From Bedellia somnulentella (Eukaryota; Arthropoda; Insecta; Lepidoptera; Bedelliidae): 64,000 nucleotides of DNA. Under the pieces are notes generated by a model that saw only the letters and a list, made by a program, of their open reading frames with translations, did no database searches and was not told the DNA's origin. This document shows, one piece after another, positions 22,986-35,889 of this stretch. The position numbers were made by a program, and so were the translations under genes. Within the stretch, counting starts at the first letter, position 1, and each line of letters opens with the position of its first letter. The stretch covers positions 3,782,001 through 3,846,000 of the forward strand of contig OY755174.1 of the NCBI GenBank assembly GCA_963576735.1, given 5' to 3'.

Positions 22986-23648
22986 TGCGAGATGCACGCA
23001 AGACTATTTAAGCAATAATAGTTTGGTCCCGCAGTGTTACGCGTGTGATCGTGATAATTCCATTTTATCTAAATCAGTGCAGAAGTTTATCTTAATTTAA
23101 CATAGGTAACACAACGATGTAGAGCTTGGAATTGTAATGAATAAGGAAAGATTTGTAGTGAGTATAGATATGTGTAGTAAGGATAAGTTTGCAGCTGTAG
23201 TAAGAACTCGTTTTCTTGCGGCATCACACGTAGGATTCCTCACAAAAGGCTCCATGCATTTTAAATCAAAGCAAGGTCGGAAAACAAGGAGACACTGTAT
23301 GTCCTACTTACGAATGTCTTTTGATTACCACCGTTATTATGTGAATAGTAAGAGCTGGTTTTGATTGCCATCTGCCATAGTTCATTGTGCAGACTTTCGC
23401 TTTTATAAGAGAAATGTGACAATACAAAGAGTCAGGCATTATATAATATGCCGGTTTTTGTAGCAGTAGCCTATATTCCTCATGAAGTAAATAATGTATC
23501 GTTCTTATACTTGACATAGTAGGGATCAATAGGTTCTTCAGCTCAGTAGTTAAGTTAAAAGGCTGCTTTTTGACTTAGAATAAGTAATCTGTTCATTAGG
23601 ATCTACTATGGATCTCAATCAATTACGGCATGTAATAAACGGCTTAGA

Positions 23649-23775
23649 TACATACATATACTCACGGCTATAAATCCCTAGAAGGGGTAGGCAGAGCTAA
23701 GGAATTAGAAATTCCGCAGCCACTTTTGGATAGTTGAATGGGGAAAGATGGTAAAATAAAGGTTGTGGTAAACTG
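23649..23775 (-). mobile_element. TATG-tailed retroposon, 3' half
   Basis: ATACATATACTCACGGCTAT through AAAGATGGTAAAATAAAGGT; the head half is absent. Confidence 0.75.
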
Positions 23776-23879
23776 CTTAGACAAGGATTTTATATTCGTT
23801 GCTTCTTCTTCCGAATACCGGATAATAGAAAGTAAATGGTAATTTAAGCCTGAGCTTCACGATGAAATTAAACACTACC

Positions 23880-24138
23880 TATAATCACGGGAATATTGCC
23901 AACAAGGAGTAGCCAGAGATTCTGATGTTTCAATTCCACAGCCAATTTTGGAAGTTGAGTGCAGAAAGGATTGTACAATAAAGAATAAATATTTAGTAGA
24001 ACGCTTCTTTCATCCAACATTATCGCCCTCCTTAGACTACATACACTTCTACAATCCTAATACACGCAGTCGCCACATACGGCATCCGCTTGAGGAAATG
24101 GAGTTGTGTAGTGCTATTGTAATCCCACACTACACAGT
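23880..24138 (-). mobile_element. TATG-tailed retroposon, old copy
   Basis: Highly diverged but in order: ATAATCACGG, GTAGCCAGAGATTC, CAGCCAATTTTGGAAGTTGA, GAGGAAATGGAGT and CACTACACAG. Confidence 0.6.
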
Positions 24139-24239
24139 TAATTACGTAATGAAAAAAAAACAAAATTACTTTGTGTAACTCAGTTTCTTCATCCATTAAT
24201 AAGAAGTGTAATAAAATAAGACAATCAGATAATAGTGTT

Positions 24240-24595
24240 TAATTATAATGATGCGTCGAGAACCCCACCATATTCTACCAAACAGGTTGTAGCGGTGGGT
24301 CCTTGACCGTGTAAGGTACACAATCAAAATGACGTCTAGCCGCTAGTCGAGTTCGCGCATGCGCAGGTGAGCGGCGCGCACGCGGCTAGCCTCACTAGCA
24401 AATCACGCGGAATAACACATCCTCGTGCTTTCTCTATCACACTCTTACTTTCCGATATAGTTGCGTCACTGTTTGTGTGATTCAAATATTAATTCAATAT
24501 TGATGAAAGTGTAAACCGAATATTTGTGAAACTGAAAATGAATAACCAAATTTCACGGTGATGATTCTGTTCGTTTGAGTGGATTTTTTAAATTT
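24240..24595 (+). promoter_or_regulatory. CpG-rich promoter-like region with candidate non-coding first exon
   Basis: The only CpG-rich island in the 21.5-30.9 kb stretch. It contains CGCGCATGCGCA at 24354-24365, a palindromic NRF1-type site. It ends at a clean donor (GTAAGT at 24596), which could splice to the Oatp acceptor at 30968. No ORF of note. Assignment to Oatp is inferred from position and the need for an upstream exon. Confidence 0.4.
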
Positions 24596-25009
24596 GTAAG
24601 TATTTTTATTGCTCTAGCATTCTCACTCATGTATGCAGTGTGTAATCATTTTATTCATTAAATTCATTGTTGCTTTAACGAAAATTTAAGATAAAACACC
24701 AGTTTTTTGTTAGAGGATATATTAAGATTTTTGTTTGAAAAGAAAAATCTTGGTTTTTATACTTCTATGCCAATACCACCTTAATTGAAATAACATACGA
24801 ATAGTTTTGGGTAAAATAAACATTCATATGATGCAGAAAAGGAGATTTAGAAATCAAAGGTTTTCAAAAAGATTGTTCGAGTTTGAGATATGGTGTAAAT
24901 TTACCGTCATCGTCAACTTTCCTAAATTGACCTCTTAATTCCGAAGCCTTGTCACCTAATCCTTTGAGCTGTGTGTGATTATAAATATACATTTATACAT
25001 ACATTATAT

Positions 25010-25245
25010 ATACGCCCTTAGTTCCCATTGGGATGGATAAAGAGTGGCGAACGCCACTTTATACGATTCTGGCAACCTCTCGAGATTCATCCACTTCATC
25101 GATCTGTTTATGCATGCTCTTTAATGCATTTCGGACGCCAGCCTTTTTCAGCACATTCTCTATTTGATCTGAATGAGACTTCGGTGGACGTCTCACTGGC
25201 ATTACTATCCACATTGGCTTTTTCACCAATTTACTTTCATCTTTT
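25010..25245 (-). mobile_element. LINE-L 3' fragment
   Basis: Complement of the LINE-L end (CTTAGTTCCCATTGGGATGG) followed by the NEAR/MKRL and RRPPKSHSDQIEN coding region, with frame breaks. Confidence 0.75.
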
Positions 25246-26690
25246 CATGTGATGTTAATAAATATGTCTGTAAATACAAAAGCTACTGTATGCATCTTTT
25301 TAAATGATTACTACATTTTGACGCTGAAATGAGTCCTCAAATTCAATGTACATTTTTTAAATATAAAAATCCACCGAATACTTATACGAAATGTACCACA
25401 AAACCTCTTAGATATTAATATCAATCTTGTTTTATGAACAAAAGAATGAAACTCTCTGTTATCATGATTGGATCCTTGCTCGGAGGCTTTGATAACCTTC
25501 AGTAAGAAGTCACCGCGAAGCCTTATATATTTAAACTGACGTCACTTAACTTTTCAGGTTCATCTAATCAATTAAATTTGTATGTAATAACAATAAATTT
25601 TTGCAAACAATTAACCATAATTATGTCTTTATTTACATAAAAGAGGAACGTACACAGACTGCCCAATAAATTACTAGTGGTCCAGCTTCTCACGGATGGT
25701 GTTATGGTCAACTTCTAAATTCCTTATTCCTTAAGCCATTGCCTTCGTTACTTATGAAGATTTTTGCTTTTCATTAAATAAACATTTACTGAAATCGGAT
25801 CAGCTGTTGCCTATTAATTCTGTAATTTCGACACTAAGTTACTTGGCAAAAAATAATCCGAGTTTCGATCAGGATCATAAAATTACAGGTCTATTTTTTT
25901 AGTACCGTAGCGGGTTCAATTCCCGGTGGAACGCGTAATTTAAAAAACAAATGGTATAAAGCAGATTCATTTCTTTTTATTTAAATTAAGTTTTTTTTCA
26001 GTAAATTGTTCCATATTCAATATTTAAGGTACTTTCCCTCCATGTTACATAGCCGAGAGACGCCCTGTATAGGGCCCAGCCATCTGTATGGGCATTTTGA
26101 AGCAGCACAACTAGTACCAAATTTTCAATTCAATTGTGTATCGTATCATGAAATAGTAACTTAAATCATCACAGTCCAGGTTTTAGTGCTATGACGAGCC
26201 TGCGTAGGTACCTACTATAGATCTTCCATTTTCTGAATGTTTTCTTCTCGCAGAGAGACAATATTGGAACAACTGTCTCGACTTATTGGATCTACGCGTG
26301 CTATCCATAAAAGTATTTTTCATCTTCCCCTCATATTTAACTCTGTAATTATTTCTGAGGCTTTACCGATTAATATCCTCATTCGCATAAACCAAACTCA
26401 AAATTCCCGGCATTTAATAGGATTTGAACCCAGATCAAACCTCGTAAAACTTCGTTTCAATGCCGTATTATCTTACCTTATATCGTTCGTAATAAAAACT
26501 GTGTGTTTAGTTCATATAAACTCATTGTCTTATTAAATAGCATAGTCTTGTTTTACAATGTAATTATACATTATATATCTAGTTGTAGATAACATATGCA
26601 AATTTATGCATAAATGCACGTTTAAAACAGACTAGTAAAATAAGTACGTGTAGATTTGATATTCATCTTAAGTTCTCTTATATTATTGTA
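25246..26690. other. No gene; repeat scraps
   Basis: A scrap of the ACTAGTGG repeat at about 25672-25705 and a B-box-like GGGTTCAATTCCCGG at 25914-25928. Otherwise unrecognised. Confidence 0.4.
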
Positions 26691-26724
26691 GCGGTCATTC
26701 GGTGAGTCAGACGAAGGATAGAAC

Positions 26725-26815
26725 TATTGTGATTTACGGTTGGTGTGTTTGGTTGGGGTCATATCGCAACCCAGAGAAAGCCGAATTCGAATCCCGGGTA
26801 CACTTAAAACATAGA
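26725..26815 (+). repeat. Possible tRNA-derived SINE remnant
   Basis: GAATTCGAATCCCGGGTAC resembles a B box and T arm; the A-box side is not convincing. Confidence 0.3.
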
Positions 26816-27414
26816 GAACTTAGCTAAATAGAGAAGAAACGAAAAATGACAATTTCTGTAAGTGGCAAAGGTATGAGCAACAAATGTCAGAACATTGAAT
26901 CAACCAATCAGTGTGTAGGGACAACGTATTTTGACAATTCTTTTTAGCGGGATTTATTCAGCAATTTTTGTACTGAACTACGTTTGGTTTCCGCTCTATT
27001 TACTGAAGCCCTCTATGACATGAAATAACTTAGTGAAATTAACCTCAGCATGGTTAGGAGTTTAGAACACTACCATAGGTTTTGAAAATTAGAACGATTT
27101 CTTGTTTTGGAGGAGATGTGAGGGCGTCAGTCTCGGTTAGTTATTGTTATTACATCAATTTGTTGTAATGATATATAATATAGCAGGTAAAAAATAAATG
27201 AACTGTGATAATTATATGAATGAAAGTCTCAATGATTTTGCTTTAGCGAAATCTGTGACGTTCAGTTGCCGATGTTATGAATGGTCTGATGCTCTCGCTT
27301 TCATATCAAGCTTACGGACAGCACACAAAGTACGTGTGCTTGTTCGAAAACACAAGTGTGATAGTCACGTGATATAATAATATATTATACCTTTGAAAGA
27401 AAGAAAGAAAGACC

Positions 27415-27740
27415 GCCACACATAGCCACATAGAGTGCCACCAAAACCAAAGTTCCCGGATTCGATACCCGTAAACTCACAAATTAAATTTGTAAGATTT
27501 AACCCAGTTTGGAAGGATATTGCTGAAATGAATCATCTGATTATCCGAAAATTAAGATGATTCCGTGCTTCAGAGGGTATGGTAAGCCGTCGGTGCCGGC
27601 TATTATTACAGTAGTAGTCGTTAGTCTGCCATCCCGCAATTGTTCAGTGTGGTGGACTTAGGCCAAATCACCCTATATAGGGTACCCTCGAGCCTCTTGG
27701 TGGAGACATATATGGGCTGTGAGGAATGCTACCAAAAAGG
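27415..27740 (+). mobile_element. SINE-B, diverged copy
   Basis: Shares with 18940-19275 the segments TTTGTAAGATTTAACCCAG, TTAAGATGATTCCGTGCTTC and CTCTTGGTGGAGACATATAT; B box GGATTCGATACCC. Confidence 0.78.
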
Positions 27741-28892
27741 TCCGGCCTCAGCTTAATCTACGACATTGAACCATATCGTACGGCTTTGCCACCCTTCTGA
27801 GAATTTGCGACGTAAAATATATTGTACATGTTTATTAAACCAGCCTGTTAGCCATTCTAAGTTGAAAGCATACAGGTTTTAATCGTTATAACACTGACAC
27901 GGTTCAAATATGACTTAATTGCTGTGAGACGTATACGTATCTAATGCATAATTATATCTGTTCGTATGCCTTATCTTTTGTGTGTGTTTAATTTAAGATT
28001 ATGGTGATGCCTCAGTGACTGTATCGCGTATATTATGTTATTAATTTTACTCACATTGTATTTATTTAATTAATGAATGGTTAACATTGTTTTTGTTTAA
28101 AATAGATTGTCAATAAACGTGTTAGTTACACTATTTATAACTTATGAACGGCTCAACACACCACCCAAACAAAATACATTCACGATAGTAAAACCTATAT
28201 TTTATATGTTAATTTTGCTTTCAGCTTTAATCGAATGTGCTATCTCTAGACAGAGCAGCTAGTTATAACACATACCTACTTCGAATATTTGTATTATGAA
28301 TATAATTGAGAAGCAGAAATCGAAAGGGTGTATGAACCACAGTTAGCAGTTTCACTAAGTTGAATGGCCTCTCTATTCACCCCTTAACAATAATGAGTTT
28401 GCTTATATCCGTTCTGCTGTGTTGTCATAGTAACGTCAATAGGTCTGGTTCCGTATGAGCGGATCCGTGGAATCTTTATGAAGTATATTGTATTCGTTTC
28501 CATGGGTATCGTGGGCGGGAATATGGGGCGACAAACTATTTGCAATTAACTTGCGTTTAATACTTGGGAATTATTACTTTAACTGCATATCGTTTATGCA
28601 GCACAAACTTAAGGTTTTGCTGAAACTGTTATTGCAGAATAAGGCAAAGTTTTTTTAAAGCTATGTTTGATAAACAAATAAATATATTATACCTTACCAC
28701 GTGTATGAACTGTAAAACAAAACGTGAGTAATCTGAACATGAGGTGGTGTCCGAATCGTTTACTTTTTGACATGATTCGGAAACATTAGTATGTCACCCG
28801 TTCAGGGTTTTTTATGTAAAGAACTTCTTCATCTCATTCTCAGAATCTCAATTTTAGGTATAGTTCTGTCTGTGCTATAATTTCCTCGTGTC
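27741..28892. other. AT-rich, nothing recognised
   Basis: No exon, RNA or clear repeat seen. Confidence 0.4.
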
Positions 28893-28895
28893 TAA

Positions 28896-29003
28896 CGCCC
28901 GATTTCTGAATTGAGTATTCCAGCTGAGAACAACTTAAGTATCGTTATGTTGCATTGAAATTAAGTCGTTCTCAGCTTGAATATTCAATTCAGAAATCGG
29001 GCG
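28896..29003. mobile_element. 108 bp palindromic MITE flanked by TAA
   Basis: CGCCCGATTTCTGAATTGAG with its near-exact complement, arms about 45 bp. TAA on both sides (28893-28895 and 29004-29006), the target pattern of PIF/Harbinger elements. Confidence 0.78.
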
Positions 29004-29230
29004 TAAGTCATGCGCTGTTTTTAATTATCAATACCAAAGCCTTCAAACACCTCATAGCCATAAAAACCAAATATAACACTTAATATCCTTGCAAGACAGG
29101 GTTTTCTTTATCCTCCTACTGGAGTTGAAGAAATGATAGAGTGCTATAGTTACTCGTAGATTGACAGAATCTACTAAAACTTTACTACAATTTCAACGTC
29201 AGCCTGAAGTCCCAAACTACCACACTTAAA

Positions 29231-29287
29231 CATAAATAAAAGATGTTATTAAATTATTATTTCCTTTAATAACATCTTTTATTTATG
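29231..29287. repeat. Perfect 23 bp stem hairpin
   Basis: CATAAATAAAAGATGTTATT plus AAA and its exact complement around an 11 base loop. Origin unknown. Confidence 0.85.
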
Positions 29288-29354
29288 AGTAATAATCCCC
29301 ACATGAGGAATTCATGTCAAAAAACATTAAATTACCACACTTAAAGTTAAATTA

Positions 29355-29575
29355 CATACATACATACATACATATACTCACGGCTATAAATCCCTTAACG
29401 GGGTAGCCAGAGCTTTGGAATGAGAAATTCCTCAGCCACTTTTGGAAGTTGATTGGGGAAAAGATGGTGATAATAAATGTTTTTGGTGACGGGTCTCCAA
29501 CCACATCGCCCAAAAATCACTTAAAAAGCCCTTATACCCTTAGTCGCCTCTTAAGATCACCCACGGGTAGAAATT
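29355..29575 (-). mobile_element. TATG-tailed retroposon
   Basis: Sense minus with (CATA)n at the low end; the head is cut short after CACCCACGGGTAGAAA. Confidence 0.8.
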
Positions 29576-29944
29576 TAAATTAATTATATGAAATTGACAT
29601 AGGAAAAAAACATACAACCAAAATTGTTTTGGTAATTTCACTGACCAATTGAATCTATGATTATGATTACTATAGTGGCCGTTGAAAGCCGTGGTTCCGT
29701 GTTTTGTTCCGGGCTATGTAGCTAGGGTCACTACTTAGAGTATTTTTTATTCTATAGTATAGAGTTTGCAGTGTAGTATTGGCTTAGTATATCACTAACT
29801 TATTAATTTTTCACGAGGATATCTTGAAAAGCGACTAAGGTTATTGGGGCCTTTTCAGTAATAGTAATTTGAGGTTGGTGATGGCCGATCTATTACTTTA
29901 CCATCTTTTCCCACGTAACTTTCAAAATAACTGATTTATTTCTA

Positions 29945-30827
29945 ACTAGTGGATCGGCCCAGCTTCGCACGGGTAGCGATGTTTTTTAAATATCTATCTA
30001 TGTTTTTTAAATATCTATTCTTTCTTCAGTCACTGCTCAAGCATTGTAAAATTTAGCGCAATGTTTTCAATTTATTAAATTTATAGCACTCCCTGAACAG
30101 TGTAGTTTGGTGATTTTGAATACGTTTTTATGAACGGTTCAATATTTCCGTTTATAAGAAAACTTTGGAATAAAAAGCTATGAAGTATTTATAACAATCT
30201 ACAAAAGAAATCATTACGTGATGTAGGATGTAATTACTGGCGCCATCTAGTATGTAATATGTAAATTAGTAACGATCTGGTTTTGGTCACGGGCGCGATG
30301 GCTTATTTCATGCATAATTTCGGTGTTTCTCTACCGATTTATATGATTCTTTTTTTATTAAATTGGGAATAATGTAACCTTTTTTAAATAAGCGATGAAT
30401 GAGAGTATTATAAACGCAAGAGTAAACAAATATAATAAGAATGCTCCGAAATGCTAAGCTATCAGGAGTTACACATGTTATTGTGAGTCAACACGCGACG
30501 GAAGCTTAGCAAATGGAGTAACTTCTTCCGTTTTCCCAAAATTTCCCCAAATTTCCCTTCACTACTCTGCTGCAAAGTATACTATAACCTGCCCAGGAGT
30601 ATGAAAAATGATTGTGCCAAGTTTCGTTAAAATCCGTCGAGTAGTTTTTGTTTCCATGAGGAACATACAAACCGACAGACAGACAGACAGACAGACAGGC
30701 AGAAAAAAATTTTACTGATTACATTTTTGGCATCAGTATCGATCACTAATCACCCCCTGATAGTCATTTTGAAAATACATTTCATGTACAGAATTGACCT
30801 CTCTACAGATTTATTATAAGTATAGAT
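29945..30827 (+). mobile_element. 883 bp non-autonomous repeat with (GACA)n, copy 2
   Basis: Matches 9356-10349 nearly end to end, with a shorter GACA tract and small deletions. Same ACTAGTGGATCG start and AAGTATAGAT end. Confidence 0.75.
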
Positions 30828-30973
30828 TCTGCAGCTCAGGCTATTTTTTTTGGGATTTATGGCCTTGAGTATATATAGAGAGTTAAAATCCCATACTGCA
30901 AAACAAAATTATTTCCTTACTTGGGATTGGGCCTGATGGAAGTTGACACTATTATATTTTGTCCACAGAAGCC

Positions 30974-31084
30974 ATGGTGGAGCCATCGGAAGGCGTTGAA
31001 AACAAGGCCTTTGAGTCAACTGATGATGGCTTCCAAACCATCGACCTTCGAAATAAGAGGGATGAAAATCGAAATAATACTTTG
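30974..31084 (+). CDS. Oatp coding exon 1
   Basis: Acceptor ttttgtccacag at 30957-30968, then five untranslated bases and a strong start context, GCCATGG. The exon encodes 37 residues, MVEPSEGVENKAFESTDDG through NRNNTL, and ends in phase 0 at GTAAGG. Because the exon begins at a splice acceptor, at least one non-coding exon must lie upstream. Confidence 0.88.
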
Positions 31085-34000
31085 GTAAGGCATTTACAAC
31101 TGCTGGCGTATGGATTAATACAGCCCCAACTTTTATTCTTGCTAGAGTAAGTTATTATTATATAAGAGTAGCACGTACACCGATATCTACACTAATATTA
31201 TAAAGAAGAGCTGTGTAGTGTCGGCTTAGAATAACACTACCCCATTTCTTCCGGTGGGTATACGTAAGAGGCGACTAACGGTATTGGGGCTTTTAAGGGA
31301 TTTTTGGGCGATGCGGTTGGAGACCCATCACCAACAACCTTTATTTTACCATCTTTTCCCCATTCAACTTTCCAAAAGTGGCTGAAGAATTTCTCATTCC
31401 TTAGCTCTGGCTACCCCTCCTAGGGATTTATAGCCGTGAGTATATGTATGTATGTATTATAAAGAAGAAAACTTTGCTTGATTTCATAAAATCTTTCACC
31501 AATGTATAGCTAATACTTTCAGAAGTAACATAGGCTGTATATCATCAATTCATCACGCTTAATATTGTATAGGGTAAGCCGTGAAAAATACTTAACACCA
31601 TCCGTGCGAAGCCATGCATAAATTGAAGGAAAACTGAATATAGGGAAACTAGGGAAATAGTTTTCAGCATTACGCTAATATACATACATACATACATATA
31701 CTCACGGCTATAAATCCCAGGAAGGGGTAGCCGGAGCTAAAGAATTAGAAATTCCTCAGCCACTTTTGGAAATTTGAGTGAGGAAAAGATAGTAAAAATA
31801 AAGGTTGTTGGTGATGGGTCTCCAACCGCATTGCCCAAAAATCCCTTAATAGCCCCATACCGTTAGTCGCCTCTTACGTACACCCACCGGAAGAAATGGG
31901 GTAGTGCTATTCGAAACCGACACTACACGGCAATCAAAAAAAATACGCTAATGTATACACCAAAAAAAGTCGAAAAATGTATCTCTCCCAACAATCTTAT
32001 ATATAATATATACACCTCAGTTTTTGAGATAAAATAAAATGTATTATCAAAAACAGTTGACATGTATCTACATTTGAATTTATACAAAAGCTTAAATAAA
32101 GTAAGCATTGTATCACTTGGTTGCTTATGTCGCATATTAAATTTATTTGAATGTATTTGACCATATAAAAGTTAGATATCGCTATAAAAAATAATAATAT
32201 ACGAAATGGCGCCTATACAGGATATTCTCATTATGAAAAAAAACGGCTTACATCTATTGTACTTTCTATTTACTTAGTGATCAGATTCGACGAGAATTTC
32301 ACGTCTTAACGCGAAAAAATAACAAATAAACCCAAATTCGCACATTTAATTGTAAAAAGATTATAAAGTTTTTATTTAAAAGCATGCTGTGTAGTGTCGG
32401 CTTAGAATAGCACTACCCCAATTCTTCCGGTGGGTGTACGTAAGAGGCGACTAACGGTATTGGGACTTTTAACCCTCGGCGTGCCTGGTAGAAAAAAGTT
32501 ACATGGCGTGCCTGGTGGGTCGGTGAGACCCTAAATTTAATTTTTTTTTCTCCTACAAATTCATATCAATGTAGTATATTTTTTGATTTTATAATAAAAT
32601 TAAACATGTTTTTTAGGGTTTTATATAAAATACGTGTTCGAATTAATAATATTTTCAAAATATTTTTTAATTAAACTTTTACCTTGTTTTTAACGTAGAA
32701 TTGAACATCTTATGTTCATAAACATGCAAAATCAACTAAAACTAAAGAAATCACAATCAGACTTTGGGGATCATAATGCACATAGGTTATCTTATATTCT
32801 AAGCTAAAATAATTAGTCTTCTTCATTTCCGACATCATTTTAAGGAACATAGCAATTTCCACACTGGAAAATTGCATGTTCTATCACTTTGATGATCACA
32901 TGATCCTTTCACTACTGGAGCAGGCCCCGGACTGAGGTAGCGGGCGGAGGGCGACAATCAGTTCACTACGGTCAGCTACTGAGAGCGGTTGCGCGCGAAT
33001 TTCAAATTACAATGAATTATAACGGTTTATCGGCTGCGGTGGGTCTCACAGACCCAACCAGGCATGCCGAGGGTTAAGGGATTTTTGGGCGATGTGGTTG
33101 GAGACCCATCACCAAAATCCTCTTTTTTACCGCCTTTTCCCGACTCAACTTCCAAAAGTGGCTGAGGAATTTTTAATTCCTTAGCTCTAGCTACCCCTTC
33201 TAGGGATTGATAGCCGTGAGTATATGTATGTATGTATGTATGTTACAATCATTGTTCATATTATTAAACAACAGTTAAAAATATGCAATAGCTTCTCATA
33301 CAAGAATATTGAAATGCTGATATAAAAAAAACAGGTAAAGAAAGTATAAAAGATTTGTTAACTATAAAAAGCCATATTACTTAATGTTTTGAAAACTCGG
33401 TTAAAGAGATACAATAAAAAAAGTTGAAGATACAAAAGTACACAGTACCTATAATAAAAACGTTCTAGGAGAGATAGGAGTTACAAATGAGAAGTATAAA
33501 AGAGCATGTTTGAGAAGAATAAGAAATTCAGTATAAAGAAAGCGTGAGAGATTTGACAGGATCTTGCAGAGAAGCGACCGATAGTCTCTGCCTATCCCGA
33601 TGGGAATTAAGGGTGTGAGTATAAGTAAGTTTTATTTTTGAGTCATACATGACTATCAACTAAACATTGAATAGGTTAACAGGCAAAATTATTTCCTACT
33701 GGACAAGAACCATTTCCTATTACATAATAGTGAAATACTCCTAAAATAGAACCATTAATCTTCCTGACGTCTCTCAACAAAACACTTTAAAGCAATAAGG
33801 TCTCCTTAGACTTTCCAAATTTCCCTCTAAAACCCATAAATATGGCGCGAATTTAATTTTGTTTCAAATTAAAATTGGAGTCACGTAAAGCTACGAGCTG
33901 GTGCGCAGTATACCAAAAACACGAACATAAATATGCATTAGATCAGCAGAATTATTATTTAGCACGACTTAATCGCTAAAATGGAATAGTAAGGGCTCCA

Positions 34001-35829
34001 GAATAAAATTGATCCATATATTTATAATTGACGTGTAGCTAGTTATATTGCGTTACGATCACTTTTAAAACCATCAGTTAATACGTTTTTAGTTAAGTTA
34101 ACACTCGCACATAATGGAAACTCAACCTATTTTTTTAAGAATATATAGTAGTTATTTATAATTAAAAGTAGACTTATGATGATATTTACTTACATACCTA
34201 CTATTTTGTAGTTTGTAAAATGTATGTCATGTGACAGTGTATTCGTACAAAACGGCGATAGGCCTGCCCCCTATCACGTGAGTACACTGTCCATGCAAAA
34301 CGTGGGTACTCTGAACACCAGGTGACAAAGTCACGTGATGTTCAGAAGTATTAGTACCTCTGCCAACCCCTTCGGGGATATTCGGCGTGAACGTTTATGT
34401 TATGTTATGTATTATGTTATATACTAATAACTGAATAAAATATATAGTATTCAGTAACCCACCTAAAAAGTCTTATTACATTTGAAAATAATATGTTTCT
34501 ATTGTCATGCCCAAAATGAAAAACCAAACATTTGATCTTTTCTCCTGGCGTATACTACGCCATGTTTCATATCAGCGCGTGGTGGAGTTATCGTTCTCAG
34601 TCGAGCACGAGCCTTCCTCCCGAGAGCCCTGTGACGTCATGCCACCTCCTTGCACGTAAACTTTATGCGATCGCGATTTAACGGCACAAAACAGTCTATC
34701 GAAGGACAACATTAAAAAGTGTTCTAAATTCAAACTTTTTGTAAAAGTATTAAGTGTTGATTTTTTGTGGTTGGGTTTAATTATTTAGTGGATTTTTCAA
34801 AGATGGTTAGTATATTTAAATCTTAAAAGGTAATAAATATTAGGAAATTTGAAAATTCTTAATAAATATTTAAACTCTTGTTTTACAGCTTTGTTTTCAT
34901 AAGAAAATTTGGTTTTGAGTAAACGCAAAGTAAATGTAAAATACTTTGTAGGGAACTTAAATATAACTTAATAAAAGTGGACTGATATTATATTTTATAA
35001 CGTAGTTTTTTTAATCGCCAAATTGCACAAAGCCTTTGTCATTGCAATGATATTTTAAATGCAGACATTTACTGTTTTATAAATGAACCTATGAACGATT
35101 TCTAAACAATGGCTTATTTTATTTGATGGCCATCAAAAACCATAATAATGTTAACTGGCAGATATAATCAGATAATTGCGTCCTGTTCCTTCCATATGTT
35201 AATAATCAGATTTTATTTATGCCTAAATAAGATAATATTTTGTGTTACACTTTTAGAATTTCACAGTGTTTTTGTATTCTTATCAGTGTTAAAAATAGTG
35301 GCGTGAAATGAAAACCATTGTGAGCATATGAATAAATTATGGTAATGTGAAGTATGTTTGCTGTATGTAAGCTAAGAATAGCACTCATCCATTTCCTTCC
35401 TTGGGTGCCGTATTAGGAGACTTAGCATTTTGAATTTTATAAATTATAAATATATTCATCACGCTATTCGTAATGTTTACGGTTTTACCAATTAAGGTTT
35501 ATGTAATTAGATTCTATGATGCAGTTCCATATGAATAAAACCAATTATTGTTCCATCTGAAAGCGTGGATTGACCAATCCGTATTTTGGTCAGTCTCCTT
35601 ATGACCAGTGATAATAACTAGTTTGACTATTCGCTGAATTACCCCGCTTTTTCAACCCTTTTTTCAGGAGATGAAAACTTTAAATAAATATATGTTTTAC
35701 TAACTTCTTGAATTATTTGAGTTTCAATTCAATCCAAAAAGAATGAAAACATTTGAGTACTTACGAAACGTAGTACCTCGTTTTCTGAACTATAATTTAC
35801 GTTTTAAGAAAATTGTATTTGAGAAAAGG

Positions 35830-35889
<60 letters not shown>

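Noticed and set aside
35831..35884. (TA)n as a MITE end or origin
   Set aside because: It is a plain dinucleotide repeat with no flanking structure.
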